Assembly (NCBI RefSeq): GCF_000350225.1
Contig: NW_005178992.1
Location: forward strand, 1-64,000
DNA length: 64,000 nucleotides
DNA from: Chondrus crispus
Lineage: Eukaryota; Rhodophyta; Florideophyceae; Gigartinales; Gigartinaceae
Direction: 5' to 3'
A program made the position numbers and the translations under genes. The stretch's first letter is position 1, and the number at the start of each line of letters is the position of its first letter. Below are positions 9,679 through 19,900 of this stretch, piece after piece. Under the pieces are notes generated by a model. The model had not been told where the DNA came from and did not search any database. It saw nothing but the letters and a program-made list of their open reading frames with translations.

Positions 9679-11586
9679 ATGTTTTTCTTCGATGGAAAGG
9701 CGGTGTGTTATAAGTTTCTAGAGAAGTCCCTGCAGTTTTCTAGGGATTTCCAGGGCTCTGTTAAAGGCACACCGTTTAGCAAGAGGAAGTCTTCCTTGAC
9801 TACTACTGTGAGAAACTCAGAAGCTAACCAACGGAACGCGGTCATATGCTTCCTTGAACGTCTTTCAGAAAGCACAGCCGACCATATGCCCGACCGAAAC
9901 GAACAGCACTTGCCCTATTTCCAAAAAGCCCAGGTCTTTGACATCTTCCTCTCTGAGTTCAGTCGCCTCCATTCGCGCGCCCCACCCACGCGAAGCTATT
10001 TTTACGAGACATGGCAAAAGCACGTGCCCAACATCAAGGTGCGGAGGGTGCATAGGTTCACAGTGTGTTCCGAATGCGATCTCATGCGAGACCTGCTCTC
10101 CAAAGCCGGTACCGATGAGTCAGCAACTCGGCTACTTCGTGAGCGAAAAACCACTCACAACGATATGGTTGCAGCGGAGCGGCGCGAGTACCAGAAGAAG
10201 TGTGATAAAGCAGGACTGTATCCTGCTAAGTATTGCTCTATCATTCTGGACGGTGCCGACCAGTCCGCCTTCGGTTTGCCGCATTTTCTCTTCAATACTA
10301 AGCAGACAAAGGGGCACAGTATCAAAGTTAAGCTAATTGGAGTGCTTGAACATGGTCCCGTGAAACATCTGTCCCTGTTCACTATGACAGATGAATATGA
10401 GACAGGCGCGAATCACGTACTAGAAGCTCTTCATGGGACGCTGATGGTAAAGGCTGAGAAGGGCCCACTCCCGGACACCCTGTTCGTGCAGGTGGACAAT
10501 TGCACTCGCGAGAATAAGAACAGATACTTCTTCGGATACATGGAATCCCTGGTTGCATGGGGGGTGTTTCAAGAAGTCTTTGTGTCGTTTCTACCAATTG
10601 GTCATACCCATTCTGACATAGACCAAGCGTTCAGCTGCACTGCTCGCCGGCTCAGGCATCATGAGGCTATAACTCTGGAAGACCTGATCACTGAACTCGG
10701 GAAGGCATATAAACCTCCCCCTCACGTTGCTGATCTTCGCCAGATTATAAACTTCTCTGGGCTGTGTGACCAAGAAAGGTGTTTGGAAAAGCCTCAACGG
10801 TTTTCCCATTTTCGATATTTCAAGTTTCACCGTGTGGAGGGGATCCCAGAGTATCGTGGCAATTCTTTTAACACTGCATGTTCCGCGTGGGTTGGGTGTA
10901 ACGACGATTGGGGCTCTCTCAAGGTTGGGCAGTGCACCGGAGGCTTCCTGAAATTTGCACCTGACCTTGCCAAAACACCACCGATCGAAGCCACATGTCC
11001 TAACGATCTTGATAAAATCAACACCCGTCTTGTGTCTGAGGAGACACGAGTGAATGACAGGAGAAAGTTAGCCCAGCTACGGCTTCTACGCGACCGCGTG
11101 TATGAATCAAGACTGGAGAGATTCCACTGGAATCTGCGCGACGTATTTGAGATGAAGGGAAAGTATAGAACAGTTACTGATGCGGTTGATGGCTTGCAAG
11201 ACAAAATTGAACATGATGAAGTTGAAATCGAGATGGAAGAACAACCCCTGCAAGACCTCGAATACGAATGTAATGACTTCGTAGCGGTACGCGGTTCTTC
11301 TTGCTCTATAGAAACCGTCCCGTTCTGGGTCGGGCGTGTCATATCAATTCACAAGGACGATGAAGGCGTAACTACGGATCTCACCATCCATTGGTGGGAA
11401 GTGTACAATGGTAAATGTGCCTGGACAGGTAAGTATGCACCCTCTAGGTTACATGACATCAGGAAACCGTGGACAGAGTTTATCAGTGTCGCAACTGTTT
11501 TGTCCAGGTTTTCGGAGTTGAAGAAATCGAAAGAGATCAGCGCAGCAGCGGCGAGGCAAACTAGGCAGGCTCTTGGAGTTGCGTGA
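9679..11586 (+). CDS. DUF7869-type protein, candidate transposase
   Basis: This 635-residue frame matches the DUF7869 family of large, multicopy, transposon-like eukaryotic proteins. Visible signatures: a Cys pair FTVCSECD (130-133), the first acidic block ILDGADQSAFGLP (D191), FVQVDNCTRENKN (D273), and LPIGHTHSDIDQAF (H309, H311, D313, D315). The D...D...HxHxDxD spacing resembles RNase-H-fold nucleases, so I infer a transposase, but no catalysis is documented from sequence alone. A charged helical region (about 440-540) follows. The C-terminal domain contains DFVAVRGSS, PFWVGRVISI and IHWWEV and looks like a BAH- or Tudor-like barrel. The frame is the same as the upstream ORF, separated only by one TAA and four sense codons; FFFDGKAVC looks like the middle of a domain, so the start at 9679 is probably not the native N-terminus. 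Confidence 0.8.
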   Translation: MFFFDGKAVCYKFLEKSLQFSRDFQGSVKGTPFSKRKSSLTTTVRNSEANQRNAVICFLERLSESTADHMPDRNEQHLPYFQKAQVFDIFLSEFSRLHSRAPPTRSYFYETWQKHVPNIKVRRVHRFTVCSECDLMRDLLSKAGTDESATRLLRERKTTHNDMVAAERREYQKKCDKAGLYPAKYCSIILDGADQSAFGLPHFLFNTKQTKGHSIKVKLIGVLEHGPVKHLSLFTMTDEYETGANHVLEALHGTLMVKAEKGPLPDTLFVQVDNCTRENKNRYFFGYMESLVAWGVFQEVFVSFLPIGHTHSDIDQAFSCTARRLRHHEAITLEDLITELGKAYKPPPHVADLRQIINFSGLCDQERCLEKPQRFSHFRYFKFHRVEGIPEYRGNSFNTACSAWVGCNDDWGSLKVGQCTGGFLKFAPDLAKTPPIEATCPNDLDKINTRLVSEETRVNDRRKLAQLRLLRDRVYESRLERFHWNLRDVFEMKGKYRTVTDAVDGLQDKIEHDEVEIEMEEQPLQDLEYECNDFVAVRGSSCSIETVPFWVGRVISIHKDDEGVTTDLTIHWWEVYNGKCAWTGKYAPSRLHDIRKPWTEFISVATVLSRFSELKKSKEISAAAARQTRQALGVA

Positions 11587-12228
11587 TATGCTGGGTGGCC
11601 TCCGCTACTCGGTGGTCAGCTTGACGCAGTCAGATACGGTAGTGAGGGTGCAATGCCCTGGTAAACTTTGGTAAACGTGGGTGCAGCAGTACCAAAGGCC
11701 GGTTGCGACGCACCCTGGGTTTGACCAAAGATATTCATATCAGCTGAGCCTACAGCAGTAACTGGCAAAAGAGCATCTGACTGCCTCCAGTCTCTCTACT
11801 GCAATATATATGCCACAAATGCGCATTACCATAGATATTTCTCCAGCGCACACCCCACCATACTGCAACGTTAGTTGTTTGAGGCCCGACATGTAGTTCG
11901 TTGATGTGAGCAATTAGCGAAGGTTCCTTCGAGGCAGACATAACTTTTATTTCTCTTCAACCTTTCCTAGATCTACGAAATGCACATATTAAGCCGGAAC
12001 AAATTACCAATATGTATTATCACGAAGCCTCACTCCCTTGATGATGTTGACCACCTTATCAATTGACTTGGCAGTGGCTGGATGTGCAATCAACGGTACG
12101 GCCGATGGGTTCGACCTCACCAGTGAGGGGGGGTTGTCCACCTTCAGCTCCTGATTTTCTGTCAGACGAATATCGGCTGGGAGTTTATCTCCCAATTTGA
12201 CTTGGGCTGCGAGTTCGCGACGGGGGGG
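11587..12228. other. Right subterminal region of the DNA transposon
   Basis: No gene is apparent in these 640 bases between the DUF7869 stop and the right TIR. A GGTAAACTTTGGTAAACG direct repeat lies near 11660, and GAGGCCCGACATGTAG near 11880 echoes the left subterminal motif. The 3' end of the DUF7869 transcript must lie here. Confidence 0.5.
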
Positions 12229-12635
12229 GGGGGGGTGGACGTGACGATACGGGTCGTCGTAGTGGGTCGGGGAGGCTTGAAGTGGGCCACAATCGCCAAC
12301 TTCGAGCAAGTCCAGACAGAATTTAGGATTAAATTCTGTCGGCAGATTGTGAACAGGTATCAAATTTTTATATAACATAAATTGTACTGCAATTTCCAAG
12401 TAAAATTGTATGATAATTTTTTTGATTTGGCCTATACAGAACCCCCCATCCCCCAGATTTAGAGAGTACATGTTGGACGATAACTTCTAAACTATTTTGG
12501 TTTGTCCACTTCTGTTTTCTGCATATCACTACTACTGCTCTAAGCTTTACAACCAAATAAAAATATCTGGAATCCGAAGGGGTGTCCCTGGTACTGTTTG
12601 GTATCCCAAATTCTGGTTACCACCAAACCAGTGTT
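12229..12635 (-). repeat. Right terminal inverted repeat of the DNA transposon
   Basis: This is the reverse complement of 3554-3959 with about six differences. It begins inside a 14-base G run (12222-12235), which is longer than the 7-base C run of the left copy. The outer end on this strand reads ACCAAACCAGTGTT, followed by the CGTG duplication. Confidence 0.93.
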
Positions 12636-12639
12636 CGTG
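12636..12639. repeat. Target-site duplication CGTG (right copy)
   Basis: This is the second copy of the 4-bp site at 3550-3553. Retroelement A resumes here. Confidence 0.85.
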
Positions 12640-13405
12640 GCTGATATGGCAGCGGACGCCTTCAAGACGTTCACGTTCCCGAGGACGCTGACTCAGGTGC
12701 GCTCGTTCCTGGGGGCGTGTAACGTATAACGGCGATTCGTTAAGGGGTTCGCGAAGATAGCGCGTCCTCTGACCGACATGACGCTCAAGGATTCGGATCC
12801 TGCCTTCTACAACCCCACCGAGGCGCAACTTCAGGCCTTCGAGAACCTTAAGAAGGCCCTGATCGCTCCGCCGATGCTCGTGTTGCCCCGCCATGGTCGA
12901 CCATACATGATAGACACCGACGCGAGTGCCTATGAGCTCGGCTGCGCCTTACTGCAGGAGCACGAAGAGCCGAACGACTGGCGACCCGTGGGGTATTGGT
13001 CGTACTCACTGTCCGATAGTGAGCGCAACTACAGCGCTACGGAGCGCGAGTGCTTCACCGTAGTGTGGGCCGTCCGCACACTACGGCCATACGTAGAAGG
13101 AACAAAGTTCACCGTCCGAACGGATCACGACGCCCTGAGGTGGCTCATGTCCCTCACCGAGAGTTCCGGAAGACTCACCCGGTGGCAACTGCGTCTGGCT
13201 GAATACGATTTCACCATTCAGTACCGCCCCGGGCGCGTGCATCAGGTTCCCGATGCCCTGTCACGCCTCGTGTAGCCGAAGGTCGCCGATGACCCTCGCC
13301 CCACCGTCGAGGTGGATGACGACATCCCCACCTTCGACGCGGGTACGACCGTTCGAGACGTATCGAACGAGCTCGCAGACCACGATTTTACCACGAGCTG
13401 TGATC
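12640..13405 (+). pseudogene. Ty3/gypsy element A, piece 2: end of reverse transcriptase and RNase H
   Basis: A-element sequence resumes directly after the DNA transposon. The parts are the connection region (AFENLKKALIAPP) and RNase H with DTDASAYELGCALLQ, ERNYSATERECF and RTDHDALRWL, ending in the YRPGRVHQVPDALSRL motif. The corresponding stretch of A' lies at 52.7-53.4 kb on the other strand. This piece ends where element E1 inserted. Confidence 0.85.
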
Positions 13406-13410
13406 ATCAG
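13406..13410. repeat. Target-site duplication ATCAG (left copy)
   Basis: ATCAG precedes the E1 5' LTR and recurs after its 3' LTR at 28169-28173. Confidence 0.92.
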
Positions 13411-14458
13411 TGTAGTGCAAGACGCACCTGGAAAGGGGGGTCAAAAGAAAGGAAAGCATTTGGATACGAAAAATAGTCCGGGTTTGGGGGACACACGTGT
13501 GAATAATTGCACAGTTTTAGTTTTTAATTATCTTATTTAGTTAATTAGTTGGCATTAATTTTGCTGACACCAGATTAGATCTAGAATCTAGAGCCGGGAG
13601 CTACTGTACTCGCCCCGGCGGGGCTCTATATAACTTAGCCCTTTGACGGAACAAGTCAATAAACCAACCCGAGTTGCCGGAGTTGAATGTCGCCTTGGTC
13701 GAAGTCCGTCTCTACCAAGACGCTCCCTTTTACCTAAGCCTACGGCATCCTCTATCGCTCGGGGTTCCCTTTTCTCTCTCCTTTATTTCCCTATCCTTTT
13801 CTATCTCTAATTCTACCTATTTTTTCCTTATCTTGTGTTGGTGCCATCGGCCTCGGTTGCGACCGAACCGGTGTAGGTGTTTCGAGCCATCGGGCGACAC
13901 AGTTGACGTAGCGCTGCTACTGTGACCCATTTTCCGACGGAGACCGTTGCAAAGACGTCTCCCTCGAAGGGCTCCGTCGTATTACGAGCCAGTGTTGGTA
14001 CCATTGGTGTCGGTTGCGACCGAACCGGTGTAGGTGTTTCGAGCCATCGGGCGGCACGGTTGACGTAGCGCTGCTACTTTCATTTCATCCCGTCCGGCTG
14101 CATTGCGACGCCCCCGTCGAAGGCCTTGTCGCGTTACAAGGTGTCGAAGAAGCTCAACGAGCATTGGCCTTACAACCCAGTAGAACCGGGGTACCTACGT
14201 ACGCGCCCCAATCCACACTCGTCGAGCAAATCTCTTCGCAAGTCTCTACCACACCGATCCCGGGCCGGGCTATTTCTCTGTGCCCCCCCCCCCATCAGGG
14301 ATCCGAGCTACTACGAGTCGCAAGCTCGTTTAAACGGAGAAGGGAGAGTCGGACACTCCGTAGCGCTGTGCCATCGGCAGTTCTTCTTTTTGTTGCTGTT
14401 GTTGTTTTTGCTGGACCATCGGACCGCGGTCTCTGCCCGACGGGCGCATTGCACTACA
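13411..14458 (+). repeat. E1 5' LTR
   Basis: This 1048-bp LTR starts TGTAGTGCAAGACG and ends GCATTGCACTACA, so its ends are inverted repeats. A TATA element (CTATATAA, about 13626-13633) and an AATAAA (13658-13663) lie in the first quarter, suggesting a short U3. Further in, a module of about 157 bp with GGTTGCGACCGAACCGG and GTAGCGCTGCTAC occurs twice (starting near 13837 and 13994). Confidence 0.93.
13626..13633 (+). promoter_or_regulatory. TATA box of the E1 5' LTR
   Basis: CTATATAA is followed about 25 bp later by AATAAA. The same arrangement is kept in the 3' LTR near 27337. It marks the probable start of the element's sense transcript. Confidence 0.6.
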
Positions 14459-14462
14459 AAAG

Positions 14463-14480
14463 TGGTCTCCCGACCTAGAA
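14463..14480 (+). other. E1 primer-binding site
   Basis: TGGTCTCCCGACCTAGAA begins four bases after the LTR end. Starting with TGG (complement of a tRNA 3' CCA) is typical. The same 18 bases follow the LTR in E2, C and the unrelated A' copy. A partial second copy of the LTR-end/PBS junction (CACTACAAAAGTGGTCT) lies about 50 bp downstream. Confidence 0.75.
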
Positions 14481-14597
14481 TTGTGTCAACGACAGTCCCG
14501 GTCTGGAAACGCACTACAAAAGTGGTCTGGGAACGGACTTTTCTTATTTTCTTTCTGTTTGTAACCACTTTGCTGCGTAGGTCCGCTGGTACGAGCG

Positions 14598-16904
14598 ATG
14601 TTAACAAGCGTACCCAGGGACGTCGGTCCCGGGGCGAGCAGAGCCGGATCGGCACGAGCGTCGAGGATCCGGAGGGGTCCTCGCACCCGGAGCCAGGCCA
14701 ATACGACCACGGACCCCGGAGATCAAGAATCCCGTACGGGGATAGCCGCCGACAGGACTGACCTCGACGAGAAGTTGGAGAAGATGAGCAGCGAAATTCG
14801 CGTAGAAGCGAAGAAAAATCTCGAGGCTGAATTAGCCCTCGTCCGGAAGCAACTGGAGTTGCAAGCATCCGAGTTCCACACCGTTTTGGGAGAGCTATGG
14901 GCTCGAGTGGATCTCGTCGAGAAGGAGCGAGGAGATGCGACCGACGGTCTGGAGCCGGAGGTCCTAGCCTCGTTTAAAATTTCGGTCAAGGACGCGAGGC
15001 GCGACGCGAATCAAGCCTTGGAGTCCTTAGGAAAATTTAGAACAAGCATCGATGACAGAGTCGATCGCGCCGCGCAACGTCTCAAGGACCCCGAGCAGGC
15101 CGTGGATCAAGCTCCGCAAGGATCGGACGACGAGCCGCTCCCTTCGGGTAGAGAGGGCGACTGTCGGTCGAGGAAGGACAAGCCCGCTCGGCAGCGGAGT
15201 TCTAAGTCGAAGCCCTCGAAGAAGGACAAGCGACGTGCAAGCAAGGGTCACTGTAGTGACGATCCGGAGAACCGCGACTCACAGTCGGAGTCGCTTGGTC
15301 CCTCCGAAGATGGTAACGGCGGTTCGTCGAACCATTCGGGCGATTCCGAACGCCGTTCAGAAGACGGAAACGGAATTTCGTCCAGCAAGAAAATTTCCTC
15401 CCGACGAGGCGGAGTCACTTCGTCCGCCTCGCGGAGAGACAAGGACGCGGAGCCCAAAGATGTCGCAACGCGGCGCGGGCCGCGATGAGAGGAGTTGGAG
15501 GAGCTGAATCCGACCAACTACCTCTTCAAGAAGTTACTTTCGTAACGTACGTACCACTTGCGGAACCCGCAGACATATTTGTCAACTTCCCGGCGGACCG
15601 CCGTACGAAAAATCAGGAAAGATATTCCGCCTAAGGTGAAGGAGGACAACACGGTAACAGGACAGGACGGGGTCCTTGTGTTGGATTTTTTGGCAAAATT
15701 AGTTCAAGAGTTCGATACTCAAGAAATGAACGAGGGGCAAGCGATCCGCCTGTTGCCTGAATTTTTAAGCGGCATCGCCTTGAGACAGTACACTTCGGTG
15801 TCTCAGACGTCCGGGGCCCATCACGGAAAGATATCCGTTTGGCCAGAGGCCGTACAGTGGTTGTTGAGGAGTTTCGCAACCGACGAGGCGATCCGTCAAG
15901 CCGTGCTCGCATTGCGAGAAGTTCAGCAAAGACCGTCTGAAGACGAGATGGAATTTTATATCCGTCTGACGGACGCAAGCAATCGATGTGGAAACGTATA
16001 TTTGATGGAAGAACAGATGACGATGTTTATTGAAGGACTCCATTCGAGTATCAAGCCGATGGTATCTCAATACCGGCAAGACAATCGGGACGTTTCATTT
16101 TTGAGACTAGTGAATTACGCAAAGGCGCATGGCTCGGCGAGCCGCGGTAAGGAGAAGAAGACCAAGAAGGTCACGATTCAGACGCCGTCGACGTTCAGGG
16201 CGGGGAAGAAGCCGAGGGCTTCTTATCCCGGTCGCAAAAGTCACGCCGCAGTCCATTTAGCCGAGTCCATGTCCGCGTCAGATGAGCGCGGTGCGCATGG
16301 AAGCAGCGAAAATCACTACGAAGGAGCGTTAGTAGCCGAAGGCGAGTTCATTGAGCCATCGGAGGGCTACGGACACGAAGACTATGGGGACAGCGGGTCG
16401 TCAACTTTACCGACGCCTGCATACACGACGGAGTCGTTTTCAGAGCCCACGGATCCCGTGATGATGTTTCGGGGGCGCGGCCACACGCCGGCGTCGCGCA
16501 TTCCGATAGAAGACAAGGGTACGACGTTTCGAAGGCCAGGCTGGATGGAAAGGCCGCAACGCCAAGGAATGCCGCCGGCCCGTGGAGGACCTAGGACACC
16601 GTATCCCGTCAAGACGCACGGACTGGTGTGCTATCATTGCTATGAAAAGGGGCACGCCGCGCCAACGTGTATTCTTTCCCTCCGGGAAATGCACCGAGTT
16701 TTGGAAAATTATGAGGCGTTGTCTCCGATGGAGAGGTTAGGGATACCATCGACGAGTTACCTGAAGGTCAAGAATTGGTTCGATTCGCAGACGGCGAGCA
16801 CGCCGAGTGATTCAACGCTGAGGTCGAACCAACCCTTCAGAGTGCCCATCGCGGGGCCCGCGCCGTCGGATGTGAGAAGGATCCCGCAGCGGCAGGAAAA
16901 CTAG
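14598..16904 (+). pseudogene. E1 gag region
   Basis: This region encodes the capsid-type protein of E1: a basic, Ser/Arg-rich N-terminal region, charged coiled-coil-like stretches, a Lys/Ser-rich hinge, a helical capsid-like domain (around 15.65-16.15 kb, with LVLDFLAKLVQEFDTQE), and a zinc knuckle CYHCYEKGHAAPTC (CX2CX4HX4C) near 16.63 kb. It is close to the gag of C and more distant from E2. It is not open throughout; about one break is apparent. Confidence 0.85.
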
Positions 16905-16951
16905 AGAGGGTAATCTCGCATGAGTCGCGAGAGGCACAGGGTCGACGTACT

Positions 16952-19900
16952 GTGCCCGGGGCTCAGCCCCGTTCCCCGTCTCTAAAGGAAAAATCAGGCC
17001 TCGAGGAGGAGGTTGTTGGATTGGTGGATAAGCCCAAAGGGCCAGCTCAAGTCAAGAAAATGTTGAGCCGAGCCCGAGATCATCCGCTGGAAGAAGTTCG
17101 AAGACCCTGGTGCAAGGTTAAGCGAAGGGAGTGTCCCGAGAAGATTTTGGTCCTTGCGCGAAAAAACTACAAAGTTTACGCGGACATTGGACCCACAATT
17201 GGATTGATGAGCCGGGTGTTGTCTGTTTTAGACACCGGCGCGGGACCAAACCTTGTGCGAAAATCGGCACTCCCAGCTGGAATGAAATCTCTAGTGTCCT
17301 ACGGACCGACCCAAGATATCGGCGACGCGAACAATAGGCCACTCCGGACTCTCGGCACAATTAGAATGCCTGTGAGGCTTGGAAAATTTGTGGCCGCAGC
17401 CGAGTTTATTGTATGCGAAAAACTAGCCGTCCCGCTAATTCTAGGCGCGGACTACTGTGACCGGTTTGTGGAAGCAATTTATCCAAGGAAGAAAACGGTT
17501 GAGTTGGCGGATTTCTCGGAGGTCCCGATAGTTACGCGGTTGTCGACGAGAAGAGAGAAGAAGAATCTCGTACTGGGAGAGGACGAGAATGATGGAAAGG
17601 GGGAGCGAATTTCCCCTAAAGTAAAAGTGGCAAGAGCCACGACTATCGAGCCAGGGACGCAACGCGTCGTGGAATGCACCTCGAAGAGGGCAGGCTTGGT
17701 TGTGGTTCAGCCGTACTCGTCGTTGTACGAAAGGCACTAGTTGACGTGCACGAATGGTGTCGTTCAGGTTGAGCCTGACAGGCCATTTCGTTTACTCGTT
17801 GCGAATTTTAGGACGTGCCCTGTCAGGGTGCAAAAAAGCCAAGTGGTGGCAGAATTATTACCGCACCTGAGAGCCGTGCTTGAGAGCAAAACCACTATTG
17901 GTGAAGTTCTCGGAATTCAAGAAAGGAAGAAAGAAAATTTTCCTAATTCCACCAAGACGCCTACGGGCGAGACAAGATGCGAACCGTTGAATCAAGCGCG
18001 CGAGGACCAGCCAGAAGAACGGTCGGCAGAGCTCTCCGCGTCGGCATCTACGAAGCCGCAACGCAGGATTGAGCCGCCACCACCGGACGTGAAGGACCTC
18101 GAGCCACGTGCCGGAACGGCTGCGCGAGCGGTTCCGTCGGATGTTGAAGAAGTATTCAAGGATGTGGGATGGGACGCTTCTCGAAATTAATACCACCTTC
18201 CATCGGATCGAGTTGATACCCGAGACTCGCCCCATCGCACAAGCCCCGTATCGGGCCGGACCTAAAGCCCGCGAAGTAGAAGATCCAGAGGTGCAGAAGA
18301 TGTTGGAGGCAGGAGTGATAGAACCAGCGCAGTCAGAATGGGCGTCGCCCGTGTTGCTGGTGCCCAAGCCGGATGGGTCAATGCGTTTTTGCGTAGAATA
18401 CCGCAGGCTGAACGCAGTGACGGTGAAGGACACGTACCCCTTACTGCACATGGATGAGTGCCTGGACTCGCTTGGTGACACCAAGGTTTTCTCCGCGTTG
18501 GACGCCATTTCGGGATATTGGCAGATGCCTATCCCTGAGCGCGACCGCGACAAGACCGCATTTTCGTGTCACTCAGGACTGTATCGCTTCTCAAAAATGC
18601 CCTTCGGGCTAACTAACGCGCCAGCGACGTTTCAGAGAGCAATGGATATCCTGCTCTCTCCGTTCCGTTGGAAGTGCTGCTTGGTGTATCTGGACGACAT
18701 TATCATTTTTAGCAAGTCGTTGGAGGAGCACATCGTGCACGTGGATGAGATACTGTCTGTATTGGAGAAGGCAGGTGTGAAGCTCAAGCTTCGCAAGTGT
18801 GAATTTTTCGTCGAAAAGATCAAGTACCTGGGCCATGTCGTTCGGCCAGGTACATTGGAAGTGGAGGATGCGCGAACCGTCGCATTGGAACAAGTGAGGT
18901 ACCCTCAAACGCAGACCCAGCTCAGAAGCTTGTTGGGACTTTGTAATGTCTACCGCAGATTCGTTCCGCATTATGCGAAAATCGCGCATCCGCTCAATCA
19001 ACTGTTGAAGAAAGGACAACCGGTCCAGTTGGAAAGATTCGACGAACCGTGCAAGAAAGCTTTTCATAAGCTCAAGGACGCCATCTTGGCACCGCCGGTG
19101 TTGGCGCTGCCGAAGAAGGACCTACCCTACTCGGTAGATACCGATGCAAGCGACTACCAAATAGGCGCTGCACTATTTCAAACACACCCGGATGCGCAAC
19201 GCAAACCCATCGGGTTCTTTTCAAGAACGTTAGCCGCAGCCGAGAGAAACTATTCTGTATCAGAAAAACAATGTCTAGCGGTAATTTGGGCCGTACAGAC
19301 TCTAAGAGCACATCTAAATGGCGACAACTTCATTGTGCATACCGACCATGCCTCATTGAGGTGGTTGATGAACGTAACCGACTCCAGCGGGAGATTAATC
19401 CGATGGGGGCTCCGCCCCTCAGAATTCGATTTTGAAATCAAGTACAGAAAGGGAAAGGCTAACAGCCAGGCGGACGCTTTGTCAAGGTTGCGAACCGCAG
19501 GAGAAACCGTCGACGAAATCGACGACGAAATCTCATGCTTTATGGCCGAACCGGCCGTGGGTACAGTGGAGGACGAGGAAAGTATTGACGCGGCAGACGA
19601 CATCCTCGCTCTTGAGGGGGGGACCGCCCCTGATCGCCTGGATCAATTCCAAGCTGTCACTCCGGAGGAGCTCATTCGCGAGCAAGCCGTCGACCCCTTC
19701 TGCAACTGCATCAAGGAAGAAATGGACGCCGGAAAGGTGAGAACGTTCAGCACGGAGACCGAGGAACTCGAAGGAACTCTATGCCGTACCACGGCAGAGT
19801 TTGTACAAGTGGTGATACCACAATCGTTAAGGGACCGCGTCCTAGGGTTGAGCCACTACGCAAAATTGGCAGGCCACTCGGGAGGCAGGAAACTTTACAA

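Larger units (their letters stand above)
3554..12635. mobile_element. 9.1-kb DNA transposon with long TIRs, ParB-methyltransferase and DUF7869 genes
   Basis: The element is 9082 bp long, bounded by about 406-bp terminal inverted repeats that begin AACACTGGTTTGG, and flanked by a CGTG 4-bp duplication. It sits inside the reverse-transcriptase region of retroelement A. It carries two gene blocks that diverge from a roughly 1-kb central region: leftward a ParB-like plus DNA methyltransferase gene (4427-7384), rightward a two-ORF DUF7869 gene (8578-11586). By eye the TIRs differ at about six positions, so insertion looks fairly recent, although both genes carry interruptions. The 4-bp duplication is shared by several superfamilies (for example Sola and Ginger), but I see none of their transposases. 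The DUF7869 protein is the transposase candidate by inference. I see no capsid, DNA polymerase or packaging ATPase, so this is not a Polinton. Confidence 0.88.

Noticed and set aside
3554-12635. The 9.1-kb TIR element as a Polinton/Maverick
   Set aside because: Its size and long TIRs would fit the low end, but the target duplication is 4 bp rather than 6, and there is no polymerase B, integrase, capsid or packaging ATPase.
12636-13410. RNase H piece as part of the DNA transposon
   Set aside because: It lies outside the right TIR and its CGTG duplication, and it matches A' RNase H, so it belongs to the host retroelement A.
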